Assembly (NCBI RefSeq): GCF_900112045.1
Contig: NZ_FOJW01000001.1
Coordinates: forward strand, 186,001-250,000
Reading direction: 5' to 3'
DNA length: 64,000 nt
DNA from: Lentibacillus halodurans
GTDB lineage: Bacteria > Bacillota > Bacilli > Bacillales > Amphibacillaceae
This document shows positions 38,877-49,361 of the stretch, in pieces. Under the pieces are notes generated by a model, which was not told the DNA's origin, searched no databases, and was given only the letters and a program-made list of their open reading frames with translations. Positions within the stretch are counted from its first letter, which is position 1, and each line of letters starts with the position of its first letter. A program made the position numbers and the translations under genes.

Positions 38877-40250
38877 TTACATCAAACGTTTGACGACAGC
38901 TTTGGCAAGTTTGCTACCGGGATACCTGAATGGAATATCGAATTTGGTTGTTTGTTTTAAAATGCTTTTCCGGTGCGAAAATGTTTCAAAGCTATACTTG
39001 CCGTGATAGGCGCCCGTGCCACTGTTGCCAATACCACCGAATGGTAGATGCGGATTAGCCAGGTGATAAAGTGTATCATTGATGGAGCCGCCGCCAAAGG
39101 ATACATTTGTCATGACTTGCTGCTGCTTTCTCTCATTTTCGCCAAAATAATAAAGTGCGAGCGGCTGTTCCATCTGTTTCATTTCTGAAATGACAGCATA
39201 AAGCGAGCTAAGCGTCATAACAGGTAAAAGCGGCCCGGAAATTTCCTCCTGCATGACAGCATCATCCCAGGTTACTTCATCCAATATGGTCGGTTCAATG
39301 GATAGATTTTCATCATTCCGATTGCCGCCATGAACAACTTCACCATCTGCCAGAAACCTGTTTAGTCTGTCAAAATGTCCCTTGCCGACAATCTTGACGT
39401 AGTCCTCATTCCTAAGCGTTTTTTTGCCATAAAAGGATTTAATATGTTTTTTCATGGCTTTGATCAATTTCGGTTTCACTTTTTAATGCACATAAACATA
39501 ATCCGGCGCAACACACGTTTGACCTGCGTTGGTGAATTTTCCCCAGACAATTCGCTTGGCAGCGAGGTCAAGTTTGGCATCCTGATCAACAATGGCCGGG
39601 CTTTTGCCGCCTAACTCTAGGGTGACCGGGGTCAGGTGCTTGCTTGCTTTTTCCATGATAATTTTGCCGACATTTGTGCTGCCAGTGAAAAAGATGTAGT
39701 CCCACCGCTGTTCCAATAATTGCTGACTTACTTCCTTGGTACCTTCGACAACTGTAAAATGAGATGCGTCAAATGTTGTCCTTATCATGTCTGCTAGTAT
39801 AGCAGATGTAGACTGTGTGAATTCTGACGGCTTCAGCACAACCGTATTTCCGGCTGCAATGGCGCCGATCACCGGTGCGATCGCCAAATGCAGCGGGTAA
39901 TTCCACGGTGCTATAACGAGCGTAATCCCATAAGGTTCTTTTTGGATAAAACTTTTGCTTCCTTTGTGCGTCACCGGAGTTTCCGTCTTTTCCGGTTTCA
40001 TCCAGCTTTTCAGGTGCTTCAGGGCAAAATCAATTTCGGTATGCAAAAATCCTAATTCAGTTGTGAACGCCTCATACTCTGATTTATTCAAATCATTTTT
40101 CAACGCACGATAGATTTCTTTTTCGTATTTGTTCAGCATGTTTTTCAATGATACTAACTGCCGCTTTCGAAACGCATAGTACGGCGTTTCACCGGTGTGG
40201 AAAAACGCACGCTGCCGATTGACAAGTGTTTCCATTTCAGCCTTCCCCAT
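38877..40250 (-). pseudogene. Aldehyde dehydrogenase interrupted by one in-frame stop codon
   Basis: Two open segments, 40250-39483 (255 residues) and 39479-38877 (200 residues), lie in the same frame and are separated only by TAA at 39485-39483. The protein runs ...GQTCVAPDYVYVH-stop-KVKPKLIKAMKKH; relatives have a glutamate there, so one G-to-T change (GAA to TAA) explains it. Full length would be ~456 residues, as in the family. All catalytic residues (Asn in APWNYPLH, Glu in LELGGKSP, Cys in AGQTC) are in the N-terminal part; the C-terminal part has SFGGGSINDTLYHL and LPFGGIGNSGTG. Either a young pseudogene or a sequencing error. A GTG at 39479 could restart translation but would yield no active enzyme. 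Confidence 0.88.
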
Positions 40251-40265
40251 ATATCAAACGCCTCC

Positions 40266-41189
40266 CTATTCGGATTCAATCGTCACCTGATAAAAGTCGT
40301 TTGCCAGTTCTGTATTCGGAAAAATGTCCCGGGCTTCATCAAGCAGCTGCTGATCGTCTCCTTGCTGATAGCGTGATGAAATATGCGTTAAGATGAGTTT
40401 TCCGACACTGGCTTCGTTGGCGAGTGCTGCTGCCTGTTTCGTTGTTGAATGAAAATAGGCATTTGCAAGGTTTGCCTTTTCCTGGCCGAATGTGGCTTCA
40501 TGCACCAGGACATCGGAACCTGCAACAAATGACCGATCGTTATCCGAAGCACGTGTATCGCCCATGATCGTTATGATCCGTCCTTGTTTATCAGGTCCGA
40601 TAAACTGCTCACGGTGAATGATACGGCCGTCATCTGTCCGGACAACATGATTTTCCTTGATTTGCTGGTAAATCGGACCTGGCTCAATTCCGGCATCATT
40701 CAATTTATTAACGAGCAGTTTTCCGGGTTTATCCTTTTCGGTGATACGAAAACCAAAGCTCGGAATCCCGTGATCCAGTCGTTTGCAGGAAACACTGAAC
40801 TGATCATCTTCAAATAACGCACCTTCCGTAAATTCGACAATGGAAAGGGGATAGGCAAGGGTTGTTCCGCTGACGGCCAGGCTTGTTTCAATATAGTCTT
40901 GAATGCCTTCAGGTCCGTAGATGGTTAAAAGCCCCTCACCTCCTTGAAACGATCTGCTGCTCAGCAACCCCGGCAGTCCGAAAATATGATCCCCATGCAT
41001 ATGGGTAATAAAAATTTTCGTGATTTTACGCGGTTTGATGCTCGTGCGTAAAATTTGGTGCTGGGTCGCTTCACCGCAGTCAAACAACCAGATACTGTTT
41101 TGTTCCTGGAGCAGTTTCAAAGCGATCGCGGATACATTCCGTTCTTTGGAGGGGACACCGGAACCGGTCCCGAGAAAGACAAGTTCCAT
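40266..41189 (-). CDS. rnz: Ribonuclease Z
   Basis: 307 residues. Zinc-dependent tRNA 3'-end endonuclease of the metallo-beta-lactamase fold. [21 protein letters not shown] starts the protein; the metal motif is [24 protein letters not shown] and THISSRY follow. It matures tRNA precursors lacking an encoded CCA. It overlaps the namA stop by one base, so the two are probably co-transcribed. Confidence 0.96.
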   Translation of the reverse strand: MELVFLGTGSGVPSKERNVSAIALKLLQEQNSIWLFDCGEATQHQILRTSIKPRKITKIFITHMHGDHIFGLPGLLSSRSFQGGEGLLTIYGPEGIQDYIETSLAVSGTTLAYPLSIVEFTEGALFEDDQFSVSCKRLDHGIPSFGFRITEKDKPGKLLVNKLNDAGIEPGPIYQQIKENHVVRTDDGRIIHREQFIGPDKQGRIITIMGDTRASDNDRSFVAGSDVLVHEATFGQEKANLANAYFHSTTKQAAALANEASVGKLILTHISSRYQQGDDQQLLDEARDIFPNTELANDFYQVTIESE

Positions 41190-42205
41190 TATCTCCAGCC
41201 CCGTTCATACTGTTTTGGTGCAGGGAGGGAGGCATTTAATTCATCGGCCGCGGCTTTGGCCCAATACGGATTCCGCAGCAGGGCACGTCCGATAAACACA
41301 AGATCGGCGCGGTTATTTTGCAGGATTTCCTCAGCCTGTAGTCCTGTTGTAATCAGGCCGACTGCACCGGTGGCAATCGATGCTTCCTGTTTGATCCTTT
41401 CACAGCGTTTCACCTGATAGCCCGGATATGGCTTAATGGAAGCAGGAACAACCCCGCCTGAGCTGCAATCAATCAGTTCAATGCCTTGTTGTTTCATCTG
41501 TGTGGCAAAATAAATGATGTCGTCTAGTGTATTGCCGCCCTCAGCATATTCATCGGTAGATATGCGGACGAAAAGCGGCCCGTTCCATACAGTCTGGACT
41601 GCTTCGATCACCTGTGACAGAAAACGGTAACGATTCTCCGTACTGCCGCCATATTCATCATCGCGCTTATTTGTCAGCGGTGACAGAAATTGATTGATTA
41701 AATAGCCATGGGCACCGTGAATTTCAATGATGTCGAAATCGGCTTCCTTGGCACGTCTTGCACCTTCTTTGAATGCCTTAATCGCATTATTGATGTCTGC
41801 TGCTGTCATGCCGGTCGGTGTTTTCAACGATTCATTGAACGCAAGTGGTGAAGGTGCATAGATATCTGAATTAAGCTCTGCTTTTCGGCCAGCGTGAGCG
41901 AGTTGAATGCCGGTTTTTGCACCATAACTGTGAAGCTGTTCGTTTAATTGTTTTAAACCTTCAATATGGTTGTCATCCCAGATACCTAAATCTTCATGGG
42001 AAATACGCCCCTCTGGCATGACAGCGGTTGCTTCAGTCATGACAAGACCAGCCTGACCGACCGCACGGGAAATATAATGGGTCATGTGGAATGGCGTGAT
42101 TTTTCCGTCCTGTGCCATACAGGAATACATACACATCGGCGACATAACGATTCGATTTTTAAGCTGAACATTGTCAAATTTGATTGGTGTCAATAATTTC
42201 GTCAT
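41189..42205 (-). CDS. namA: NADPH dehydrogenase, old yellow enzyme family (NamA/YqjM)
   Basis: 338 residues. FMN-containing TIM barrel that reduces activated C=C bonds and nitro compounds. Cysteine near the N terminus in SPMCMYSC, the His pair in [35 protein letters not shown], and the C-terminal ARG-type loop ERGWR that reaches the neighbouring subunit, as in YqjM. The rnz-namA order is conserved in Bacillus. AGGAGG upstream on the minus strand. Confidence 0.95.
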   Translation of the reverse strand: MTKLLTPIKFDNVQLKNRIVMSPMCMYSCMAQDGKITPFHMTHYISRAVGQAGLVMTEATAVMPEGRISHEDLGIWDDNHIEGLKQLNEQLHSYGAKTGIQLAHAGRKAELNSDIYAPSPLAFNESLKTPTGMTAADINNAIKAFKEGARRAKEADFDIIEIHGAHGYLINQFLSPLTNKRDDEYGGSTENRYRFLSQVIEAVQTVWNGPLFVRISTDEYAEGGNTLDDIIYFATQMKQQGIELIDCSSGGVVPASIKPYPGYQVKRCERIKQEASIATGAVGLITTGLQAEEILQNNRADLVFIGRALLRNPYWAKAAADELNASLPAPKQYERGWR

Positions 42206-42221
42206 TCTGATTCCTCCTGAT

Positions 42222-42977
42222 TTATGTTATAGATTGATCGTTCAATTGATTTCGGCATCGGACTGCCATTTCCGGGACATCGGTGAAAATTCCATTACAT
42301 CCCATCGAAAATGAGCGCAGCATATGTTGGGGCTTATTGACAGTAAACACACGGATTGCTATATTTTCCTGATGACATTGGTCAACAAGCAATTGATTGA
42401 GCAGCCGGTATTTAATGTGTATTGCATTGGCACCCAAATCCTTGGCAGCTGTTACAATATTTTTGTATCGCTTCGATGTTAATAAGGCTACCCCAATAGT
42501 TCGGTTTAAATATTTAAGCCTTCTTACACTGGTTGGATTAAATGTTGATAGTGTAGTACGATGTAATAGATGATAATCTAATATCCGGTCATAAACGATA
42601 TGTTCCAATTGGTTATAATCTATATTATTATTTTTCAGTTCAATATTTAAATATAATGGCTTATCCTGAATCCACTCAAGAAATTCCTCCAATGAAATAA
42701 TTCGGGATCGGGCAAATTCTGGAGAGAACCAGGAACCTGCATTAAGCTCTTGCAATTGGCCGAGCGTGTAATCTTTTATGTAGCCGGCACCATTCGTTGT
42801 CCGATTGATCCGTTCATCATGCATTAACACCGGAATGTGATCTTTTGTCAAATGGACATCCGTTTCGATTCCATCCGCTCCTTGCTCATAAGCGAGATGA
42901 AAGGCGGCCATCGTATTTTCCGGTGCATCTTTGCTGGCACCCCGATGCGCAAATATGTTCGCATGCAATAAACTCAC
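42222..42977 (-). CDS. Glycerophosphodiester phosphodiesterase
   Basis: 251 residues. GDPD TIM barrel with [18 protein letters not shown], the metal motif [18 protein letters not shown] and NIELKN; C-terminal [11 protein letters not shown]. It hydrolyses glycerophosphodiesters to glycerol-3-phosphate and an alcohol. No signal peptide, so it acts in the cytosol. GAGGTGAG lies upstream of the ATG. It resembles B. subtilis YqiK, although the position differs. Confidence 0.93.
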   Translation of the reverse strand: MSLLHANIFAHRGASKDAPENTMAAFHLAYEQGADGIETDVHLTKDHIPVLMHDERINRTTNGAGYIKDYTLGQLQELNAGSWFSPEFARSRIISLEEFLEWIQDKPLYLNIELKNNNIDYNQLEHIVYDRILDYHLLHRTTLSTFNPTSVRRLKYLNRTIGVALLTSKRYKNIVTAAKDLGANAIHIKYRLLNQLLVDQCHQENIAIRVFTVNKPQHMLRSFSMGCNGIFTDVPEMAVRCRNQLNDQSIT

Positions 42978-43151
42978 CTCTCGTTTGATTGTGTTTTATT
43001 TTTTGGGAGAAGTCAATGAAAATGAAAAGTTCTACTTACATGTTAACAAAGGTGCGTTAATCATGATCACATTTTTAAATTATTTTGATTAGATGACCAA
43101 ATGGTACTGTCTTATCACGCTGGAGCACAGATCGGGTCTGATAACTTGAAA

Positions 43152-43552
43152 AAGAAAGTTGTTATAGCCGGTTGAACAGGTTTTATCAGAAAGTATTTTA
43201 AGGATCGATTCAATGATCTCGGTTATAAGGAACACAAAAATTTAGCTGGATCCATATTGAAGATTTATTTCAAATTGTGCTTTGCTTAAAAGACAGAGAT
43301 GATCTTGGTGGTGTATTTAATTGTTCGGCGCCCAACCCCGTGAGTAACCAGGTGCTAATGAAATTATTGCGGACTGAAAAGAATATACCGTTTGGTTTAC
43401 CTTCACCGGAATGGTTGCTGGAAATAGGAGCGATGATCATCAGGACGGAAACGAAATTGGTGCTGAAAAGCCGCTGGATTATTCCGGATAGACTGGAAAA
43501 AGAGAGTTACACGTTTACCTTTAACACCTTCAACAGACTTTGCAAGATATAA
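43152..43552 (+). pseudogene. Remnant of a TIGR01777-type sugar-nucleotide epimerase (YfhF-like)
   Basis: The first ~30 residues survive at 43152-43245 as KKVVIAG-stop-TGFIRKYFKDRFNDLGYKEHKN: the Rossmann start GGTGFIG has a TGA replacing a glycine codon. A junction near 43245 then joins, in another frame, WIHIEDLFQIVLCLKDRDDLGGVFNCSAPNPVSNQ and IPFGLPSPEWLLEIGAMIIRTETKLVLKSRW, the family C terminus. Roughly 150 central residues are missing. Open segment 43277-43552 is therefore not a functional gene. Confidence 0.8.
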
Positions 43553-43613
43553 TACAATAAATAGTTGTTTAAATAGAATGATAATAGATTCATAATGTTA
43601 AAAGGAGGATCCT

Positions 43614-45239
43614 ATGAAAACCTGGCAGACGAAAGAGCAATTAATTGATTTATTATCCTCGCTTGTCAACCACCAGAGTATCACCGGGAGCAATGCCGAA
43701 ATTGCGCTGGCAGAGTATTTGCAGCATTTACTGGCACAAAAACCTTACTTTCAGGAAAACCCGGATCATTTGCAATTGCATCCGCTTGAAGATGGACGCA
43801 GGCTTCTGACTGCATTGGTGAAAGGAAATGATTCGTCGGAAACAGTTGTCCTGCTGAGCCATTTTGATGTGGTTGGCGTGGAAGATTACGGTTCACTAAA
43901 AAATCTCGCTTTCTATCCCGAAGCATTAACAAAGGAAATGAATGACATAAAAGAACGGCTGCCGGAAGCAGTAAAAGCTGATTTATCATCAGGCGAATGG
44001 CTGTTTGGGCGCGGTACGATGGATATGAAGGCTGGTCTTTCGCTGCATTTGTCCATGCTCGAAAAAGCAATGGATGGTGAGTTCAACGGGAACATCCTGC
44101 TGTTATCCGTGCCTGATGAAGAAGTGAATTCGCAAGGGATGATGACAGCACTGCCCGTTTTGGAGCAATTGAAAAAAGAGAAGAACTTGACTTACAATGC
44201 CTGTTTGAACGGAGAGCCGATGTTCAGCAAGTATCCGGGCGACAGCCATTATTATGTATATACCGGTTCAATTGGAAAAGTTTTGCCCGGTTTTTATTGC
44301 TATGGCAAGGAATCACATGTCGGGGAGCCATTTGCCGGTATTAATCCGAACTTAATGACGAGTTTCTTGTCACAGCAGCTTGAGTTGAATGAAGCGTTCA
44401 TTGAAAAAGTAGATGATGAAGTGACACCACCGCCAGTCAGTTTGATGCAGCGTGATTTAAAGGAAGAATATTCTGTGCAGACACCAAATGCAGCCATTGC
44501 GATGTACAATGTGTTGTATTTGAAGCAGACCTTTCGCGAAATAAATGAAAAACTGCTGGCAGGCGCTCATACAGCAGCACGGAATATCGAAAACTATGTA
44601 CAGCAAAAATCTGACCATTTTGCCAGTGTCGCTGAGGATTTTACGATGCCCGAATTCCGTGTCAATGTCATGATGTATGAGGATTTGTATGCCGAAGCGG
44701 TCAAACGCTATGGGGAAGAAGAAGTATCACGACGGCAAAACCTGCTCGTCAGCCAGCGTGATCAGGGGGACCGTGATTTTTCGACCATATTGGTTCAGGA
44801 ATTGGCTGCCATGTGCAAGGAATTGGCGCCGATGATTGTCCTTTTTTACAGTCCGCCGTTTTATCCGGCCGTTTCATCGTTTGACGATCCGTACATTAAA
44901 GGGGTCATGGATCATGCAAAAGCATTTACACAGTCCAAGTATGATCTGGATTTAACAATAGCCGAATTTTTCACAGGACTTTCTGACTTAAGCTTTGTCG
45001 GTCCTGTTTCGTCCAAAAGTAAATTGCAGCAGCTAACGACCAATATGCCGTTGCAGAATAATGGGTTCTCGTTCCCGGAAGATGTAATGGAGCAGTTAAC
45101 CATGCCGGTGTTAAACATCGGACCTTTAGGAAAAGATCCGCATCAATGGACAGAACGACTGGAGTTAACTTATAGCTTTGATTATTTGCCGTCGATACTG
45201 ACTGAAGCGATTCATCATCTTTTGAGCAAGAATAGCTGA
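43614..45239 (+). CDS. RocB-like M20 peptidase
   Basis: 541 residues after AAAGGAGG. Metal motifs VVLLSHFDVVGVEDYG, FGRGTMDMKAGLSLHL and LLLSVPDEEVNS place it in the M20 family. The length and the DFSTILVQELAAMCKELAPMIVLFYSPPFYP region match arginine-utilisation protein RocB. RocB function is not defined biochemically. No arginine-catabolism genes are nearby. Confidence 0.87.
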   Translation: MKTWQTKEQLIDLLSSLVNHQSITGSNAEIALAEYLQHLLAQKPYFQENPDHLQLHPLEDGRRLLTALVKGNDSSETVVLLSHFDVVGVEDYGSLKNLAFYPEALTKEMNDIKERLPEAVKADLSSGEWLFGRGTMDMKAGLSLHLSMLEKAMDGEFNGNILLLSVPDEEVNSQGMMTALPVLEQLKKEKNLTYNACLNGEPMFSKYPGDSHYYVYTGSIGKVLPGFYCYGKESHVGEPFAGINPNLMTSFLSQQLELNEAFIEKVDDEVTPPPVSLMQRDLKEEYSVQTPNAAIAMYNVLYLKQTFREINEKLLAGAHTAARNIENYVQQKSDHFASVAEDFTMPEFRVNVMMYEDLYAEAVKRYGEEEVSRRQNLLVSQRDQGDRDFSTILVQELAAMCKELAPMIVLFYSPPFYPAVSSFDDPYIKGVMDHAKAFTQSKYDLDLTIAEFFTGLSDLSFVGPVSSKSKLQQLTTNMPLQNNGFSFPEDVMEQLTMPVLNIGPLGKDPHQWTERLELTYSFDYLPSILTEAIHHLLSKNS

Positions 45240-45312
45240 CTTTTTTATGCGAAGGGTATATAATAGCAGTCATAAACTGAATCGTTATTCATTTTTGGAG
45301 GCTATTAAAATC

Positions 45313-46278
45313 ATGAAAGTACTGGACAAAACAATCAGTCAGTTAACCGTACCAACACCATTTCCGGTCGGTGATACACACGTCTATCTGCTCAAAGGGG
45401 ATACACTGTCACTGATTGATGCCGGTGTCAAAACAAAAGAAGCATGGGAGGCACTGAAAACCCAGTTGACTGAATTGGGTTATACGCCTCATGATATTGA
45501 ACAGATTATTTTAACCCATCATCACCCGGATCATATTGGCTTAATTGAAGCGTTTCCCCGTGCTGAAACAATCGCAGCCCATCAAAATGTTGATTTATGG
45601 CTAACCCGTGATGAAGCTTTTTTTGCTCAATATGAACAGTTTTTTCAGCAATTTTTTGCTGTTTGCGGCGTACCGGAAGGATTAATGCCAAGCCCCGGTG
45701 AACTGCGTGGGACACTGCAATTTGCTGGGAAAGGACGATTGACAGACACATTGGATGAAGGGGATACGCTGCCTGGTCATGACGATTGGCATGTTATCGA
45801 AACAAAAGGTCATGCACAGAGCCATTTGTCGTTTCTTCGCACAAGTGATGGGGTATTTATCGGGGGAGACCACTTGCTGCATCATATTTCACCCAATCCA
45901 TTACTGGAATCACCGGGAGAAAACGACAAGGATCGTCCGAAACCGATGCTGCAATACCGGGCTAACTTGATCAAATGTCAGTCGTTGGGTATTGATATGG
46001 TGTATCCCGGACATGGCGACATTTTTTCGGACGTGAATGATGTCATTCCCGTACGCCTGCAAAAACAGGAACAGCGAGCGAATAAAGTGTATCAGCTGTT
46101 GCTGGAAAATGCTCAAACACCATATGAACTTTGTGAGCAGATCTTTCCGAAACAATACGAAAAGCAATTAAGTTTAACGATGTCTGAAACGATCGGGCAG
46201 CTCGATTATCTTGAAGATGAAGGACTTGTTACAAAGATGCTGGAAGACGATATTTACGTGTATGGTACTGCAAAATAA
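45313..46278 (+). CDS. yqjP: Metallo-beta-lactamase fold hydrolase (YqjP)
   Basis: 321 residues from the ATG at 45313 (GGAGG 11 bases upstream); the open frame begins at 45247. The metal motif ILTHHHPDHIGLIEAF, then HVIETKGHAQSHLSFL, IGGDHLL, and VYPGHGDIF give a complete dinuclear site. A helical C-terminal domain (~235-321) resembles that of human LACTB2-type proteins. Substrate unknown. Confidence 0.88.
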   Translation: MKVLDKTISQLTVPTPFPVGDTHVYLLKGDTLSLIDAGVKTKEAWEALKTQLTELGYTPHDIEQIILTHHHPDHIGLIEAFPRAETIAAHQNVDLWLTRDEAFFAQYEQFFQQFFAVCGVPEGLMPSPGELRGTLQFAGKGRLTDTLDEGDTLPGHDDWHVIETKGHAQSHLSFLRTSDGVFIGGDHLLHHISPNPLLESPGENDKDRPKPMLQYRANLIKCQSLGIDMVYPGHGDIFSDVNDVIPVRLQKQEQRANKVYQLLLENAQTPYELCEQIFPKQYEKQLSLTMSETIGQLDYLEDEGLVTKMLEDDIYVYGTAK

Positions 46279-46354
46279 CCATTGAATTTGAAATTGGCGC
46301 CATTTGCCGGGTTCTTTCCTGCTCCGGCATCCGACTTTCAGCCTCTGAACGCCG

Positions 46355-47605
46355 TTATGCCTGGTGCCCGCCGATTTTGCTGCTCCGTCCGATGGTGATC
46401 CCCGCCTCGGTATAGCTGGATGCCCGGAGTATAGCAGTCGATCCGTATTTATCACGGATGGCATCCATGACATAGCCAATGTCTTTTTTCTTCGGCCTGT
46501 CATCAAAAAGGTCCAATTGCGTTTCACCGTCTTCGTACAGGTTATCAAGGGTTACATAGACATGCCGGATGTTGCTGGTGCCATCATAAAATTCGTGGAA
46601 CAGCTGCATACAGACATCGTACACATCCATGGTGATGTTGGTCGGAAGCGAAACAGATCGTGACCGACTGAAACCGCCACTTGTCTCTTTGGCATATGAA
46701 ATGCCAAGGTGGATGGTTTTGCCGGCCTGATTGGCATTTCTCGCCCGCCGGCAGGCCTCTTCACATAAATCAAGAATGCAAATGGCGACCTCATCCCCGG
46801 AGTAATCACGCAATAACGAGATGCCATGACCGAAGCCTTTTTGCTCGGTTTTGGTGAAGTTGCCGAAAACAGGACTTAAATCAATTCCCCAAGCATGCCA
46901 GTAAAGCTGTTCGCCTATGATGCCGAACCGTTTGGTCAGCTGTTTCAGAGGAAAATTGGCCAGCTGTCGGAGCTTTACAATGCCCATCCGGTTTAAATTG
47001 CGCTGCATCCGTCGGCCGATTCCCCAAACGTCCTGTACCGGGAACGGCCACAATTTTTCCTGAACGTCTTCATATGTGCATTCCGCAATACCTTGTTTTT
47101 TAGCGTGCAAATCCATGATCACTTTGGCAAGGAACTTATTATCGCCTATTCCAATGGAGCATGTAATCCCGAAGCTTTCCAAAATATCCCGTTTGATGGC
47201 TTTCGCAACCTGCCACCGGTCACCGAACAATTTTTCCAGCCCGTTTACTGTCACCCAGACTTCATCAACCGAATACTGGTGAATCGCTTCTTTTGGGACA
47301 TATTGGTTAATCAATTTGGTAATTTCCATCGATACCTGTAGATAATCAGCCATGTGTGCCGGTGCAATGATGATATCCGGATCTTTGGGAAGTTCGAAAA
47401 ACCGACTGACATTGCTGATGCCATGCTTTTTCTTCAGTACCGGGGAGGCAGCCAGGACGATGCTTCCCGGCCTGTTGACATCTCCAACGACGGCCAGCTG
47501 GACGGTCATCGGATCAAGTCCGCGTTTGACTGCTTCAACACTGGCATAAAAGGAACGCATATCAATACAAAGAACATCATTCCGCGGATAATTGGAATAA
47601 TCCAA
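46355..47605 (-). CDS. polY2: Y-family DNA polymerase (PolY2/YqjW, UvrX-like)
   Basis: 416 residues; TTG start at 47605 after GGGGTGAG. Translesion polymerase with CIDMRSFYASVEAVKRG, QYSVDEVWVTVNG and IGIGDNKFLAKVIMDLHAKK; QLDLF near residue 370 is a clamp-binding motif. It differs from PolY1 in this window and matches the SOS-induced YqjW group. The promoter carries a LexA-type box. No accessory yqzH-like gene follows. Confidence 0.93.
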   Translation of the reverse strand: MDYSNYPRNDVLCIDMRSFYASVEAVKRGLDPMTVQLAVVGDVNRPGSIVLAASPVLKKKHGISNVSRFFELPKDPDIIIAPAHMADYLQVSMEITKLINQYVPKEAIHQYSVDEVWVTVNGLEKLFGDRWQVAKAIKRDILESFGITCSIGIGDNKFLAKVIMDLHAKKQGIAECTYEDVQEKLWPFPVQDVWGIGRRMQRNLNRMGIVKLRQLANFPLKQLTKRFGIIGEQLYWHAWGIDLSPVFGNFTKTEQKGFGHGISLLRDYSGDEVAICILDLCEEACRRARNANQAGKTIHLGISYAKETSGGFSRSRSVSLPTNITMDVYDVCMQLFHEFYDGTSNIRHVYVTLDNLYEDGETQLDLFDDRPKKKDIGYVMDAIRDKYGSTAILRASSYTEAGITIGRSSKIGGHQA

Positions 47606-47625
47606 TGTTTACTCACCCCATTAAA

Positions 47626-47639
47626 GGAACGTTTGTTCT
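47626..47639. promoter_or_regulatory. SOS (LexA/DinR) box of polY2
   Basis: GGAACGTTTGTTCT contains GAAC-N4-GTTC, the core of the Gram-positive SOS box CGAACNNNNGTTCG. It lies directly downstream of the -10 box of the minus-strand promoter. Confidence 0.8.
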
Positions 47640-47642
47640 GTT

Positions 47643-47672
47643 ATTATATGCTTCCTGGTGAGATATTATCAA
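47643..47672 (-). promoter_or_regulatory. Sigma-A promoter of polY2
   Basis: Minus-strand TTGATA (47672-47667) and TATAAT (47648-47643) are 18 bases apart. The SOS box follows at once, so LexA would cover the start point. Confidence 0.75.
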
Positions 47673-47699
47673 TGGAAATTCATGTCATTGTTTGGAAGG

Positions 47700-48436
47700 G
47701 ATCATCTTTCACTGCTATAATCGTATCCGGACGCCAAAAAAGAGGTTGAGACACATTAAAACGTTCCACGCTAAAGACGAGTGTTTACAGGGCAGGAAGT
47801 GCAGCATTTTACTTTTTAACAGTCACATTCCTTATTGATCGTTGATACCAATTGCGAACGCGTGACAATTTGTCTTGGTGCAGCCTTCCTCCAACCTGAT
47901 TTTAGTTGCGTGCGATCATTCACTTCGGCAGCATACTGCGCTTTCCATAGGCGTCTCCGTATGCTGCCTCCGCTCATGTTGGGGTGCTGATTGTTGGAAG
48001 AAAAGAACTTATAGAACGATATTCATTGAACTTGGTGTCACCTGATGAGAACACGATTCTAAGCTGTGGAAAAATGCGACACGCCTGAGGGAACAGCGCG
48101 AACCGAAGATCAACTTTGCCAAGTGTGTTTCTTGCCAAAGTTAGCTGAGGCCGTGCCCCCGGAAAGGGCGTATTTTTCCTCGGCGACCATCATGCACTCA
48201 CCAACAAAAGCATGGAAGCAAGCAAAACTAAGACCAAGTTACTTCTCCGTTTATCGATCATGCGCAACAAATTTTCAAACATACCTCAAAAGATACATCC
48301 GAACTGTTCCAATCATAGTGGAATCATCGTTCGGATGTATCTTTGGCTTATATCCTTTTGTCTCAGCCTTGTATATTAAGTACATGAGGTTCGCTGCCTC
48401 CTATGCTTTTTTAGTATAGTAATTTATACTAAAAGC
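47700..48436. repeat. Repeat-rich non-coding stretch between polY2 and the IS110 remnant
   Basis: No credible gene; the open frame 48066-48419 looks like translated repeat DNA. Contents: CAGCATAC ... GTATGCTG inverted repeat with GCGCTTTCC between (47929-47967), related to the repeats at 50548 and 55219; a perfect 16-bp inverted repeat at 48289-48344; and GCTTTT-AGTATA / TATACTAAAAGC at 48405-48436, just before the IS. TACAGGGCA-GGA-GTGC occurs near 47787 and again near 48566. Confidence 0.6.
48289..48344. repeat. Long hairpin with 16-bp perfect stem
   Basis: AAAGATACATCCGAAC (48289-48304) and GTTCGGATGTATCTTT (48329-48344) pair perfectly. The 24-base loop contains a further 5-bp stem TTCCA / TGGAA. 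No strong T run follows on either strand. Confidence 0.85.
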
Positions 48437-48628
48437 AACGCTGTGGATTAGTACCCCTAGCCTACAGTACTTTTTTAGTAACTGGTTTTTAGAGAATCTA
48501 ACCACAGCTCTTTGTTTATCTGTTAATTAGTTAGATAACGCGAGACGTTTGATTTCACACAAGGATACAGGGCAAGGAGTGCGTGGCTTGAAAGCACAGC
48601 GTAATAATTAATTTGAAAGGAGTAACCA

Positions 48629-49288
48629 ATGATCTATGTGGGTGTTGATGTAGCCAAGTATAAGCATCAGGTCGCAATTGTTGCCTGGGAGAATTGCGCA
48701 GGCTCATGGAAAAACACTTTCAAGATTTCTGGGAGTAAACAACAGTCGACTTCAACCCCAAATGCTTAAACAACTAGCGAAAGAAAGTATTGGCTACTAT
48801 TCTGAAATCACAGCGTTCGAATTAGTGCAAACCATCGAACAAATCTATTTGTATGATAGGCAAATAAAAAAGCCGATAAGAGGATTCAAGGAATGATGGA
48901 TACACTCGATTCACCAATCGTAACCATTCCCGGAATTTCTTATCGACTCGGCAATATAATCATAGCAGAAATAGGCAATATTCACAATTTCAATAAACCA
49001 AGTCAGTTATTGGTCTTTGCAGGCATGGAACCCTCCATTCATCAGTCTGGTAAATATGAAGGATCTGGAAAAATGGTAAAACGCGGATCACCGCATCTTC
49101 GTTGGGCGATGTATCATGCATCGCGGTTAATTGCCATTTATTCACCAACGTTCAAGACATATTATGAGAAAAAACTAGCTGAGGGTAAGCACTATAACGT
49201 GGTACTCAGCCATGTATCGAAGAAGTTGATAAGAGTGATATTCCAATTGCTGCGAACGGGTGAACCTTATAAAGAAATTATTCATTAA
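48629..49288 (+). pseudogene. IS110-family transposase, internally deleted and frameshifted
   Basis: The N terminus MIYVGVDVAKYKHQVAIV, with the first catalytic aspartate of the DEDD RuvC-like domain, is read from 48629 after GAAAGGAG. Near 48680 a deletion and frame change lead into PGRIAQAHGKTLSRFLGVNNSRLQPQML, and a second shift in an A-run near 48868 leads into the transposase_20 domain IPGISYRLGNIIIAEIG ... FAGMEPSIHQSGK (catalytic-serine region) ... RGSPHLRWAMYHASRL, ending at 49288. About a third of a normal ~400-residue protein is missing, so it is inactive. Confidence 0.87.
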
Positions 49289-49321
49289 TACAATAAACCC
49301 AAATGTTTCCACTATGAAGTA

Positions 49322-49361
49322 TAGCTTGATGATTAAGTTAAATATTAATAAATCATCAAGC
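49322..49361. terminator. Stem-loop after the transposase remnant
   Basis: Perfect 12-bp stem AGCTTGATGATT / AATCATCAAGCT with a 16-base A/T-rich loop, then TTATTTG. Possibly the IS terminator. Confidence 0.55.

Noticed and set aside
48066-48419. 117-codon open frame in the repeat region
   Set aside because: It runs across the long hairpin and repeat-like DNA, has no ribosome site and its product looks like translated repeat.
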